Assembly: GCA_046595995.1 (NCBI GenBank) | Contig: JBKJNB010000116.1 | Coordinates: 1-64,000, forward strand | Direction of reading: 5' to 3' | Source of the DNA: JAWXBR01 sp046595995 | GTDB taxonomy: Bacteria > Bacteroidota > Ignavibacteria > Kapaibacteriales > Kapaibacteriaceae | Length of the DNA stretch: 64,000 nucleotides | Shown here: one piece after another, positions 42,829 to 51,012 of the stretch | Numbering within the stretch: position 1 is the first letter of the stretch | Layout of the letters: every line of letters begins with the position of its first letter | Position numbers and translations under genes: made by a program | The notes under the pieces: model-generated | Database searches by the model: none | Seen by the model: the letters and a program-made list of their open reading frames with translations, nothing else | Told to the model about the DNA's origin: nothing

Positions 42829-44502
42829 CTAGCCGTTGAAGAGATTGCTTTTGTCGACGTCTTTCAGCATGTCACCAAGTGTAACGCCTGGATTGCTTGG
42901 AGCCGGACGCGACGTCGAAATGCGGTCATCGCGACGGTCATTGCGATCTCCGCGGTCACCCCGATCACCACGTGGACTGCGATCTCCGCGGCCTCCGCGG
43001 TCTCCACGGTCTCCACGGTCTCCACGGTCGTTGCGTTCATGCTGTCCATCTTCGGGCGAACCACCAATAGTGCCGTCTTCACCCTTCATGGCAAGAATGA
43101 GCGAAGCGGAGGCTGGATTAACATCAGCTACAACACACTGCACCGTCTGACCAAGCTCGAGTGTTACTTTTTTACCGCGGCCAGCGTTGAGCATCTTGCT
43201 GCGGGGCATAAAGCCATCGAATGTGTCTGCGACACGGATCACCGCACCCTGCGTGGATACCTGTTGCACAACGCCTTGTGTTTCAGCACCGAGAGCAAAC
43301 GAGTCTGAGACAGTTTGCCATGGATTCGGTAACGTTTGTTTGTAACCAAGTGATAGCTGCTGCTTTTCTTCCGAAGTACCAAGAATCTCTACATCGACTT
43401 CCTGGCCAACAGCAAGAATATCAGAGGGATGCTTTACGCGTTGCGTCCATGAAAGCTCGCTTATGCGAAGCAATCCTTCGATACGCGGCGCTACCTGCAC
43501 ATAAGCCCCAAAGTCCGTGATACGTCGAACGGTTCCTTTAACACGCTTGCCAACGGGATACACCGTTTCGACGCCCTTCCATGGGCTCTCTTCGTGCTCT
43601 TTGTGACTAAGGGAAATCTTGTGTTTTTCGCGATCAACTTCTGCGACGGTAACCTTGAGTTTGTCACCTTTTTTAACAACGTCACTTGGGTTCTCGATGC
43701 GCGACTTCGAAAGGCGTGATACGTGTACCAGTCCTTCGACGCCACCGATGTTTACGAATGCGCCGAACGGCGTAACCGATGTTACAACACCTTCAAAAGT
43801 AGATCCCGGCTCGATGCCGCCCCAGAACTCATCCAAAAGAATGTCACGGCGGGTCACAACGGCTGACTTGTACCCAGTCTCGTCAGACTGCAATTCGTGT
43901 ACCTTCACCTTTACGCGTTGCCCATTGGCAAGTGTCAGGTCTTCTTCGCTTACGTTCTTACGCAATCCGAAATGCGAAGCGGGTAGGAATACGCGAAGTC
44001 CCTTATAGTCGCCCCGCAGCCCGCCTTTCACACGCTCGAGGATATCTATTTCAAATGCTGTGCTCGCTGTCTTGTAACTCTCGAGCTCGGCATATGCTTC
44101 GTCGCGACGCTTCTTCTCTTCATCCTTGCGAGCTCGCTCTTCTGCTTTCTTCCGAGCAGCTTCAGCGCGCTCTTCCTCAGTCAACACGGGGGCAGCGGGC
44201 TCCGTCGCTACTGGCTCCGTCGCTACTGGCTCTGTCGCTACCGGCTCAGTTGCTACCGGCTCCGTCGCTACCGGCTCAGTTGCTACCGGCTCAGTTGCTA
44301 CCGGCTGTGGCGATTCAGCGGCGGGTGGCTGCTGTACGGTTGCTGTTGAAGCTTCCGGGCTGCCAGCGCTTTCTTGTGGTAGGCCGTCGTTTTGAACACC
44401 CTCTGCTGGTGCTTGGGTGACGACTGGTTGGTGCTGCTCTCCGTCTTCCTGAATCGGATGACTATCGGATGCCTGCTCGTGGTTGTTGGTCAGGTCGGAC
44501 AT
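42829..44502 (-). CDS. rpsA: 30S ribosomal protein S1, four-repeat form with low-complexity ends
   Basis: 557 residues. The first ~105 are low-complexity with seven VATEP repeats, then a charged helix (EEERAEAARKKAEERARKDE). Four S1 OB repeats follow; clear ones are GSTFEGVVTSVTPFGAFVNI and GKRVKGTVRRITDFGAYVQV, flanked by more divergent copies. The tail (~about 485-535) is RGD/DRGDRGG-rich, then a short conserved-looking end. S1 binds mRNA and helps initiation. The low-complexity ends are unusual. A -7-like element lies at 44549-44556, and a terminator follows the gene. Confidence 0.9.
   Translation of the reverse strand: MSDLTNNHEQASDSHPIQEDGEQHQPVVTQAPAEGVQNDGLPQESAGSPEASTATVQQPPAAESPQPVATEPVATEPVATEPVATEPVATEPVATEPVATEPAAPVLTEEERAEAARKKAEERARKDEEKKRRDEAYAELESYKTASTAFEIDILERVKGGLRGDYKGLRVFLPASHFGLRKNVSEEDLTLANGQRVKVKVHELQSDETGYKSAVVTRRDILLDEFWGGIEPGSTFEGVVTSVTPFGAFVNIGGVEGLVHVSRLSKSRIENPSDVVKKGDKLKVTVAEVDREKHKISLSHKEHEESPWKGVETVYPVGKRVKGTVRRITDFGAYVQVAPRIEGLLRISELSWTQRVKHPSDILAVGQEVDVEILGTSEEKQQLSLGYKQTLPNPWQTVSDSFALGAETQGVVQQVSTQGAVIRVADTFDGFMPRSKMLNAGRGKKVTLELGQTVQCVVADVNPASASLILAMKGEDGTIGGSPEDGQHERNDRGDRGDRGDRGGRGDRSPRGDRGDRGDRNDRRDDRISTSRPAPSNPGVTLGDMLKDVDKSNLFNG
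44198..44302. repeat. rpsA: Seven tandem 15-bp units in rpsA encoding VATEP
   Basis: Units begin at 44198, 44213, 44228, 44243, 44258, 44273 and 44288 with only synonymous differences (GGCTCCGTCGCTACT type). They encode an acidic Pro-rich linker before the first S1 domain and could vary in copy number. Confidence 0.9.
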
Positions 44503-44548
44503 GGCCTCTGCGCTCTACGTTGTACGGGACAATGGGGTATCGGGGAGG

Positions 44549-44556
44549 CAAAAATA
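44549..44556 (-). promoter_or_regulatory. Bacteroidota-type -7 element (TATTTTTG) for rpsA
   Basis: Minus-strand fit to TAnnTTTG, 46 nt before the rpsA ATG, in the 217-bp rpsA-rpsF divergent gap. Confidence 0.45.
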
Positions 44557-44667
44557 GCTGAAAATTCCGCACGGTAGGCCCCTTTCCTAGGTCACCTATC
44601 CTTAATACTTGGATTCAGCCCCTTAACGGCGTAATTTAGTCGGCTCTAGTCATCCCAATCTTAGCCT

Positions 44668-44691
44668 GTGGTCAGTCTGGACGCTGACTAC
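44668..44691 (+). promoter_or_regulatory. Hairpin in the rpsF leader
   Basis: GTGGTCAG (44668-44675) pairs with CTGACTAC (44684-44691) around an 8-nt loop, 28 nt before the rpsF start and followed by AAAGGAG. S6-operon leaders in many phyla bind the S6:S18 complex, but the known loop signature is not clear here, so autoregulation is only a suggestion. Confidence 0.35.
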
Positions 44692-44719
44692 TGCGAAAGC
44701 ACCCAAAGGAGTCCATTGC

Positions 44720-45259
44720 ATGAGCGACCGTCGTCTATACGAATCAACCTTCATCATCAACGCCACTCTCGAGGATGGTGATGTTGAAGCTATCATCACT
44801 CGAGTAACGGAATACCTTACCGAACAGGAAGGTCAAATTACCGAGATGAACAAGTGGGGTCGGCGCCGACTGGCCTACCCTGTAAAGAAGAAGTACAACG
44901 GGTACTTCGTCTATATGACCTTTGAAGCGCCACCAACTACGATTCCTCTGTTGGAGCGTTTCTTTGTTCTCGAAGACAATGTGCTTCGTCACCTGACATT
45001 GCAACTGGACATTAAGCTGAAGGATTTCCGCAAGGTCCGCGCAGAAGCTCAAGCCGTTCGTGCAGCTGCACTAGCTGCCGAAGCTAAAGCAATGGGTTAT
45101 CGCGAAGGACCACGTGAGGGCGGACGCGAGGGCGGACGTGATTCTCGCGATGGTGGGCGTGATTCTCGCGATGGCGGACGCGATATGCGTGATGGTGGTC
45201 GTGAGCCTCGCGATCGCGATGCTGCTCGTGAACCCCAGCGCGAACCTTCTCAAAACTGA
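44720..45259 (+). CDS. rpsF: 30S ribosomal protein S6 with long Arg/Asp/Gly tail
   Basis: 179 residues; AAAGGAG lies 8 nt before the ATG. The first ~110 residues are a normal S6 (YESTFIINATLEDGDVEAII, NKWGRRRLAYPVKKKYNGYF, HLTLQLDIKLKDFRKV). The rest is a 60-residue extension of RDGG/REGG repeats (GGRDSRDGGRDSRDGG), longer than in most S6 proteins. It binds the 30S platform with S18. The usual neighbour rpsR is absent; rplI follows by 29 nt. Confidence 0.93.
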   Translation: MSDRRLYESTFIINATLEDGDVEAIITRVTEYLTEQEGQITEMNKWGRRRLAYPVKKKYNGYFVYMTFEAPPTTIPLLERFFVLEDNVLRHLTLQLDIKLKDFRKVRAEAQAVRAAALAAEAKAMGYREGPREGGREGGRDSRDGGRDSRDGGRDMRDGGREPRDRDAAREPQREPSQN

Positions 45260-45288
45260 TCTGATATCGTAATAACGGAACCAAAGTC

Positions 45289-45735
45289 ATGAAAGTAATT
45301 CTTCGTCAAGATGTCGAGAAGCTCGGTCAGATCGGTGAGGTCGTGAACGTGAAATCTGGGTATGCCCGTAATTTCCTGTTGCCGCGTGCTCTTGCCTATG
45401 TGGCCTCGAGTGGCGCAGTGCGCGCACTCGAAACCGAAAAGAAACAGTATGTAGCCAAAATGGAGAAGGCCAAGCAGTTCGCCGAAGGCGTTGCTGCCCA
45501 ACTCTCCGAACTGCAGATCTCGCTTCCGATGCAGGTTGGTGAAGAAGGTCGCCTGTTCGGCTCAGTCACAACGCCTATGATCGCGCAGGAACTCGAGCTT
45601 CGTGGGTTCAACATCGATCGCCGTAACATCATAATCGACGAGCCAATCAAGACGCTTGGCATCTTCGACGTGAGAGTGAAACTGCATCACGATGTCATAG
45701 CTCCACTCAAGGTCTGGGTAATTGCTCAGGACTAA
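45289..45735 (+). CDS. rplI: 50S ribosomal protein L9
   Basis: 148 residues. The N-domain signature ILRQDVEKLGQIGEVVNVKS followed by GYARNFLLPRALAYVAS is diagnostic, then the connecting helix and C-domain (LFGSVTTPMIAQELELRGFN). It binds domain V of 23S rRNA. It ends the rpsF-rplI unit, closed by a strong terminator. Confidence 0.96.
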   Translation: MKVILRQDVEKLGQIGEVVNVKSGYARNFLLPRALAYVASSGAVRALETEKKQYVAKMEKAKQFAEGVAAQLSELQISLPMQVGEEGRLFGSVTTPMIAQELELRGFNIDRRNIIIDEPIKTLGIFDVRVKLHHDVIAPLKVWVIAQD

Positions 45736-45755
45736 GAAGCGTTAACGCAATATGG

Positions 45756-45794
45756 AACGGCATACGACTCCACTCGTATGCCGTTTTCTGTTTT
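45756..45794 (+). terminator. Intrinsic terminator of the rpsF-rplI operon
   Basis: A 12-bp stem (AACGGCATACGA with TCGTATGCCGTT) around a 6-nt loop, then TTCTGTTTT, 20 nt after the rplI stop. Confidence 0.9.
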
Positions 45795-45805
45795 GAGAAA
45801 GAATC

Positions 45806-46717
45806 ATGCGACATAAAATCGTTATTGCCGGAGGTACGGGCTTCATCGGACAGATGCTTGCGGAGCGGCTGTTAGCCGAGGGAGATGATGTAGTTGTGCT
45901 GTCTAGGCATCCACGTCGAGACTCTAAAAGATCGATGTTTGGTCGGCTCGTAGAATGGAATCCAGCCGAGGGCGTCGGTGCATGGCAGCATGAGATAGAA
46001 GGCGCCTTTGCCGTTGTCAATGTTGCTGGGTCGAACGTCGGTGGCAAGCGGTGGAGCAAGCCTGTGCGAACACAAATTGTGAGCAGTCGGATAGACTCTA
46101 CGCGCACGTTAGTTAGCGCAATTGCAATGTGTGATGTGCGTCCCTCGCTCATTAGTACCAGCGGTTCCGGTTATTACGGAAACACACTTGCGCCTACAAC
46201 TGAAGCTGGAGGCGCGGGAGGCACCTTTCTTGCGACCGTTTGCAGACTGTGGGAAGAGGAAGCTATGCATGGCGCACAGTTCACCCGTGTTGCCATCATG
46301 CGCTTAGGTGTTGTGCTCGACAAATCTGAAGGCATTGTTTCGCGATTGCTTCCGTTTTTCCGTGCATTTGTTGGAGGGCCGCTTGGGTCGGGACGTCAAT
46401 GGATACCATGGGTTCACAAGGTCGATGCAGTGAATGCATACCACAGGGCTATCATGCATCCGCACATCGAGGGTGTTTACAACATCGCATCGCCAGATGC
46501 TGTGCAGATGTCTGGCTTCGCTCATGCAATGGGATGTGCTACCAATAGACCGTCGTGGCTTCGGGTACCAACGTATCTCGTTCGCCTCTTGCGAGGCCGT
46601 CAGGCAGACATTGTTCTGCACGGACAACACATCGTGCCGATGCGCACAATCGTAGACGGGTTCCATTTCAAAAACAACGCGCTTACACCCGCATTACAGG
46701 ACATTTTGAATGCGTAA
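45806..46717 (+). CDS. TIGR01777-type NAD-dependent epimerase (SDR39U1 family)
   Basis: 303 residues. Rossmann start KIVIAGGTGFIGQMLAERLL, then the family marks VVNVAGSNVGGKRWSKPVR, SGSGYYGNT (active-site Tyr), MRLGVVLDKSEG and IPWVHKVDAVNAY. It is a short-chain-dehydrogenase-type enzyme with unknown substrate, sometimes named YfcH. It lies between the ribosomal operon terminator and the E2 gene. Confidence 0.85.
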   Translation: MRHKIVIAGGTGFIGQMLAERLLAEGDDVVVLSRHPRRDSKRSMFGRLVEWNPAEGVGAWQHEIEGAFAVVNVAGSNVGGKRWSKPVRTQIVSSRIDSTRTLVSAIAMCDVRPSLISTSGSGYYGNTLAPTTEAGGAGGTFLATVCRLWEEEAMHGAQFTRVAIMRLGVVLDKSEGIVSRLLPFFRAFVGGPLGSGRQWIPWVHKVDAVNAYHRAIMHPHIEGVYNIASPDAVQMSGFAHAMGCATNRPSWLRVPTYLVRLLRGRQADIVLHGQHIVPMRTIVDGFHFKNNALTPALQDILNA

Positions 46718-46749
46718 GTTTGCGCCTCGCAGAACCAGAGGAGTACACG

Positions 46750-48525
46750 ATGAGTGTTGAAGTCGTCATGCCCAAAATGGGTGAATCCATTCAGGAAGGC
46801 AAAGTCCTCCGTTGGGTGAAAAACGTCGGCGACAAGATCGAGCGCGACGAAACATTGCTAGAAATTTCAACCGACAAGGTCGACACAGAAGTGCCGTCGC
46901 CAGTCGCCGGCACGATCCTGCAAATTCTAGTTGCAGAAAATGATACGGTTGAGGTCGGTAAGGTTCTCGCAATCATTGGTGCGGACAACGAAGTTGTTGC
47001 ACCTGCACCAGCCGCAGCACCAGCCGCAGCACCAGCCGCAGCACCCGCCACAGCAACTGCACCGACTCCTGCACCTGCTCCGGCACAAGCTGCTGGCGGT
47101 AACGATATTGAGGTAGTTATGCCCAAGATGGGTGAGTCCATCCAGGAGGGCAAAGTGCTCCGTTGGGTGAAAAAGGTCGGCGATGCAGTCGAGCGCGACG
47201 AGACGCTCCTTGAAATTTCAACGGACAAAGTCGATACTGAAGTACCTTCTCCGATTGCAGGTACACTGTCGGCAATACTTGCGAATGAAGGCGACGTTGT
47301 TGAAGTAGGAAAAGTCATTGCTCGAATCGCATCGGGTGCATCCGCACCGCAGACAGCACCAAGTGCAGCGCCCGTAGCGCCAAGTGCAGTGCCCGCGGTC
47401 GCGCAAGTGACAGCGCCTGTTACAAACGGCGCAGCGAAGGCGCAAGCACCGGCAGCTGTGGCGCAAGCACCGGCAGCTCTGGCGAATGCTGCAACGTCAA
47501 GCATTCCACGTACTTCTGGTTCGCGATTCTATTCGCCATTGGTGCGATCGATTGCAGCGGTCGAGGGACTCTCTGTCTCACACCTTGATGCAATTACAGG
47601 CACCGGTCTTGACGGACGCGTTACGAAAACTGACGTGATGTCGTATCTACAGGGTGCGCGGCCGACGGCGGCCCAGCCGCAGACCGCCCAAACAGCGTCG
47701 GCAACACCCCAGCCAGCCCAAGCGCCAGCCCCATCTGCGGGCGGCACGCCGACCGCAGCCCCTGCCCCGCAGGCATCGATAACCCCAACAGAATCTGGCT
47801 TTGTAGGCGATGCAGAACACGAAGTGATTCCGATGGATCGGATTCGCCAGCTAACTGCTGAACACATGGTTCGCTCGAAGCAAACGTCGCCCCATGTTAC
47901 AAGTGTGGCAGAGGCAGACGTTACTGGCATGGTTAAGCTGCGCGATAAGTCGAAAGACGACTTCCAGAAACGCGAAGGTTTTAAACTAACTTATAATCCG
48001 TTCTTTGGTGTTGCGGCAGCCGAAGCTGCAAAGCAGTATCCCCGTATAAATGTAAGCGTCGATGGAAAGAACATCATTCAACATCGTCGCGTTCATTTAG
48101 GCATGGCTACGGCACTTCCCGACGGGAACCTCATTGTGCCTGTGATAAAGAATGCAGACGTTTTGAATGTAACTGGCATGGCTCGCGCAATGAACGATCT
48201 CGCAAACCGGGCACGGACTAAGAAGCTGAAGCCAGATGATATTTCGGGTGGTACACTTACGGTGACGAATGTTGGTTCGTTTGGTTCGCTGTTCGGCACT
48301 CCAGTGATCAACCAACCTCAGACGGCCATCATTGGAATCGGTGCTATCAAAAAACGACCAGTCGTGAAAGAGGTTGACGGCGAAGACTTGGTTGTCGTCC
48401 GCCACATGGTATACGTCTCGATAACGTACGATCACCGCGTCATTGACGGCTCACTCGCAACGCAGGCACTTGCCGCTATGGTAAAGTCGCTCGAAAGTAT
48501 GAACGCTACTACGGTTGCTATTTAG
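46750..48525 (+). CDS. 2-oxoacid dehydrogenase E2 with two lipoyl domains
   Basis: 591 residues from ATG 46750 (AGAGGAG 6 nt upstream). Two near-identical lipoyl domains (about 2-75 and 119-192), each with the lipoyl Lys in ISTDKVDTEVPSP, Ala/Pro-rich linkers, a peripheral-subunit-binding domain (FYSPLVRSIAAVEGLSVSHL) and the catalytic domain ending YDHRVIDGS. It transfers acyl groups to CoA. Succinyltransferase (sucB) and branched-chain types are both possible; no E1 or E3 gene is adjacent. The terminator lies inside the convergent dtd gene. Confidence 0.88.
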   Translation: MSVEVVMPKMGESIQEGKVLRWVKNVGDKIERDETLLEISTDKVDTEVPSPVAGTILQILVAENDTVEVGKVLAIIGADNEVVAPAPAAAPAAAPAAAPATATAPTPAPAPAQAAGGNDIEVVMPKMGESIQEGKVLRWVKKVGDAVERDETLLEISTDKVDTEVPSPIAGTLSAILANEGDVVEVGKVIARIASGASAPQTAPSAAPVAPSAVPAVAQVTAPVTNGAAKAQAPAAVAQAPAALANAATSSIPRTSGSRFYSPLVRSIAAVEGLSVSHLDAITGTGLDGRVTKTDVMSYLQGARPTAAQPQTAQTASATPQPAQAPAPSAGGTPTAAPAPQASITPTESGFVGDAEHEVIPMDRIRQLTAEHMVRSKQTSPHVTSVAEADVTGMVKLRDKSKDDFQKREGFKLTYNPFFGVAAAEAAKQYPRINVSVDGKNIIQHRRVHLGMATALPDGNLIVPVIKNADVLNVTGMARAMNDLANRARTKKLKPDDISGGTLTVTNVGSFGSLFGTPVINQPQTAIIGIGAIKKRPVVKEVDGEDLVVVRHMVYVSITYDHRVIDGSLATQALAAMVKSLESMNATTVAI

Positions 48526-48979
48526 CAGCCGTTGCCGGATTCTCACGTTCGAGCACGATCGTTACAGGTCCGTCGTTGATTAACGCAACATCCATCATAG
48601 CCCCAAACGTTCCGGTTGAAACGTTTGGGGTTTTCTTTTTCAACATTTGGATAAAGTGAATGTACAGGGGCTCTGCAATATCAGGTGATGCGGCCTTGAC
48701 GAATGATGGACGTGTTCCGCGGCTGGCATCGGCGTACAAGGTGAACTGTGAGACGACAAGTATCTCGCCGCCGATGTCGGTTACTGCCTCGTTCATGCGT
48801 CCGTCGCTGTCGGGAAATACTCGCAATGCCAGCACCTTTTCCGACATCCATTCAGCCTGAGCTGTTGTGTCGGCGTGAGTGACGCCTAACAGAACGACAA
48901 GTCCCTTGCCAATAGAAGCAGTGACCGCGCCGTCGATGGTAACCGACGCGCGACTTACGCGCTGCACAACAGCCTTCAT
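48518..48979 (-). CDS. dtd: D-aminoacyl-tRNA deacylase
   Basis: 153 residues from ATG 48979, with GAAGGT about 7 nt upstream. Family marks: AVVQRVSRASVTIDG, the SQFTLYADASRGTRPSF motif and the GTFGAMMDVALINDGPVT end. It removes D-amino acids (and glycine from tRNA-Ala) from tRNA. Its codons 117-130 or so also encode an intrinsic terminator for the opposite strand. The 3' end overlaps the E2 gene by 8 nt. Confidence 0.93.
   Translation of the reverse strand: MKAVVQRVSRASVTIDGAVTASIGKGLVVLLGVTHADTTAQAEWMSEKVLALRVFPDSDGRMNEAVTDIGGEILVVSQFTLYADASRGTRPSFVKAASPDIAEPLYIHFIQMLKKKTPNVSTGTFGAMMDVALINDGPVTIVLERENPATAAK
48601..48640 (+). terminator. Intrinsic terminator for E2 inside the dtd coding sequence
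   Basis: CCCCAAACGT (48601-48610) pairs perfectly with ACGTTTGGGG (48621-48630) and is followed by TTTTCTTTTT on the plus strand. It lies 75 nt after the E2 stop but within dtd on the other strand. Confidence 0.8.
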
Positions 48980-49023
48980 GCACTGCACCTTCGTATTTTT
49001 AGAGATTCAATACCGGGACTGTT

Positions 49024-49863
49024 ATGACAGATGAGGTGCGTGAGATTATCGGCAAAGAAATAGTATGTCTGGACAAAGGGTTCGTCCGACTGATAGACGT
49101 CATGGGCGACGACGCTGCCATTGTTCAGGCGGCGCGCGTGTCCTATGGCTCGGGCACGAAGAAAGTCCACGAAGACCGGGGCCTGATTCGATATCTCATG
49201 CGACATCTGCACACCACACCGTTTGAAATGGTAGAGTTCAAGTTTCATGTGAAGCTACCAATCTTCGTTGCACGTCAATGGATACGGCATCGCGCTGCGA
49301 ATGTAAACGAATACAGCGGGCGGTATTCTGAGATGAAGGATGAATTCTATGTACCGGCGCCCGACCAACTGCGCACTCAAAGCGAAGTAAACAAACAAGG
49401 ACGTTCCGACAATGCTTTGCCATTAGAAGTGAGCAGAGAGATTGCCGAACGCATGCAATCCTTTCAACAAATCGCCTATGAAGACTACCGCACGTCGCTC
49501 GACACCGGTCTTGCACGAGAATTAGCGCGCATCAATTTGCCGGTCTCAAACTACACCGAATGGTATTGGAAAATCGATCTTCATAACCTTTTCCACTTTC
49601 TTCGCTTGCGCATCGATCCTCACGCACAGCATGAGATCCGTGTTTACGGTGAAGCAATGGCCCAAATGGTGAAAGCCGCTGTGCCACTTGCATACGAGGC
49701 GTTTGAAGACTACATCCTGCATGCAGCCCGATTCTCTCGTAACGAAATTGCCGCTCTCAGGTCGATGATCAGTGCACTGCCTACCGATGAAGCTGCTTTT
49801 GAGCCGTTTGGAATCAAAGGCAGGGAAGCACGCGAGTTTCTCGACAAAATGCAAGCGCTGTAA
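49024..49863 (+). CDS. thyX: FAD-dependent thymidylate synthase
   Basis: 279 residues. The ThyX signature RHRAANVNEYSGRYS is present, with ARVSYGSGTKKVHEDRGLIR upstream and HFLRLRIDPHAQHEIR downstream. It makes dTMP from dUMP using methylene-folate and NADPH. It implies this organism may lack thyA. Divergent from dtd; a near -7 octamer (TATTTTTA) lies about 24 nt before the ATG, one base off. Confidence 0.96.
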   Translation: MTDEVREIIGKEIVCLDKGFVRLIDVMGDDAAIVQAARVSYGSGTKKVHEDRGLIRYLMRHLHTTPFEMVEFKFHVKLPIFVARQWIRHRAANVNEYSGRYSEMKDEFYVPAPDQLRTQSEVNKQGRSDNALPLEVSREIAERMQSFQQIAYEDYRTSLDTGLARELARINLPVSNYTEWYWKIDLHNLFHFLRLRIDPHAQHEIRVYGEAMAQMVKAAVPLAYEAFEDYILHAARFSRNEIAALRSMISALPTDEAAFEPFGIKGREAREFLDKMQAL

Positions 49864-49889
49864 TCTTGTCCCACTTCCAACATGTATCC

Positions 49890-50906
49890 ATGTTGCTCAG
49901 TCTCCTGTTAGGGGGCTGTTTTGCCGTGGGCTGCACGTCAGATTCTATCGTTCCTGAGCCAGCCTTTCCAATCATCCCAGCACACCTCCCTAGCGTACCG
50001 GTTCCAACAGACAACCCGATGACACCCGAAAAGGTTGAGCTCGGCAGACATCTATTCTACGACAAGAACCTTTCGCGCGATGCCAGCATAGCGTGTGCAT
50101 CGTGTCATCGGCAGGAGGCAGCATTCAGCGATGGACCGAACATGGTGAGCGTGGGCGTAAATCAGGCACGTGGTCAGCGCAACTCACCATCGATTGTAAA
50201 CGCAGCGTATCGCCGCACCCAGTTCTGGGACGGACGTGCTGCAACGCTGGAAGATCAGGCCATGGGCGCGTTTACACATCCCGTCGAAATGTTTGCAGAC
50301 ACCGTTGCTGTGGCCGAGCATATCCGTACAACCTATGCGGATCGTTGGTTGCTGGTATTTGGTGATTTAGCTGTGACGATGCGCAGGGCAATGCAAGCAA
50401 TTGCGACATTCGAGCGTACGCTCATCTCCGCAGATAGCCGCTACGATCGATTCATCACCGGCGATGCGAGAGCGCTTACCACACAAGAACAAATGGGGAT
50501 GCGGTTATTCTTCAGTGACCGCACCATGTGTTCGTCTTGCCATAGCGGACCGGACTTAACGGACGACGAGTACCATAACATTGGGCTGTTTCACCACTAC
50601 TTCGATCGGGGCCGATATAACGTTACGAAAGTTGTCGACGACGAAGGGTTGTTTAGAACACCAACACTTCGCAACGTCGCCTTAACACCACCTTATATGG
50701 CAACAGGGGATAGCGAGGACGGTGTTATGGAGACGTTAGAACAGGTAATGAAGCATTATAACGGCGGTGGAACCAATTTCCCAAACAAGGATAAACGCGT
50801 TCGAAAGCTGGGACTTACGGATGCAGAGGTAGCTGCGGTTGTAGCCTTTATGCGTAGCCTGACAGACTCTTCTGTAATCAAGAATCGGAACTTCGGACCT
50901 CCTTAG
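49890..50906 (+). CDS. Dihaem cytochrome c peroxidase (MauG/CcpA family), probable lipoprotein
   Basis: 338 residues from ATG 49890; a TTG at 49866 is an alternative. The N-terminus (LLSLLLGGCFAVGC) is a lipoprotein-like signal. Two CxxCH haem sites: CASCHRQEAAFSDG (near residue 70) and CSSCHSGPDL (near residue 215). PTLRNVALTPPYMATGD is typical of the family. It reduces H2O2 in the periplasm using electrons from cytochrome c or an equivalent. Confidence 0.88.
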   Translation: MLLSLLLGGCFAVGCTSDSIVPEPAFPIIPAHLPSVPVPTDNPMTPEKVELGRHLFYDKNLSRDASIACASCHRQEAAFSDGPNMVSVGVNQARGQRNSPSIVNAAYRRTQFWDGRAATLEDQAMGAFTHPVEMFADTVAVAEHIRTTYADRWLLVFGDLAVTMRRAMQAIATFERTLISADSRYDRFITGDARALTTQEQMGMRLFFSDRTMCSSCHSGPDLTDDEYHNIGLFHHYFDRGRYNVTKVVDDEGLFRTPTLRNVALTPPYMATGDSEDGVMETLEQVMKHYNGGGTNFPNKDKRVRKLGLTDAEVAAVVAFMRSLTDSSVIKNRNFGPP

Positions 50907-51012
50907 CACCCTATTGCTTAGGTTCACGGTGCGTAAAGGGATTGTAATGGGGACGTTACACTCGCGTTATAGCTCCGCGCGAACTTTGCAGATGTTGCGT
51001 AGAGGAAAAAAC

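Noticed and set aside
44198..44302. Regular 15-bp repeats resembling a CRISPR or satellite
   Set aside because: No spacers; the units are in-frame codons for VATEP in rpsA.
46790..47240. Two long similar DNA blocks as a possible duplication or mobile insert
   Set aside because: They are the two lipoyl domains of the E2 protein, a normal intragenic domain duplication.
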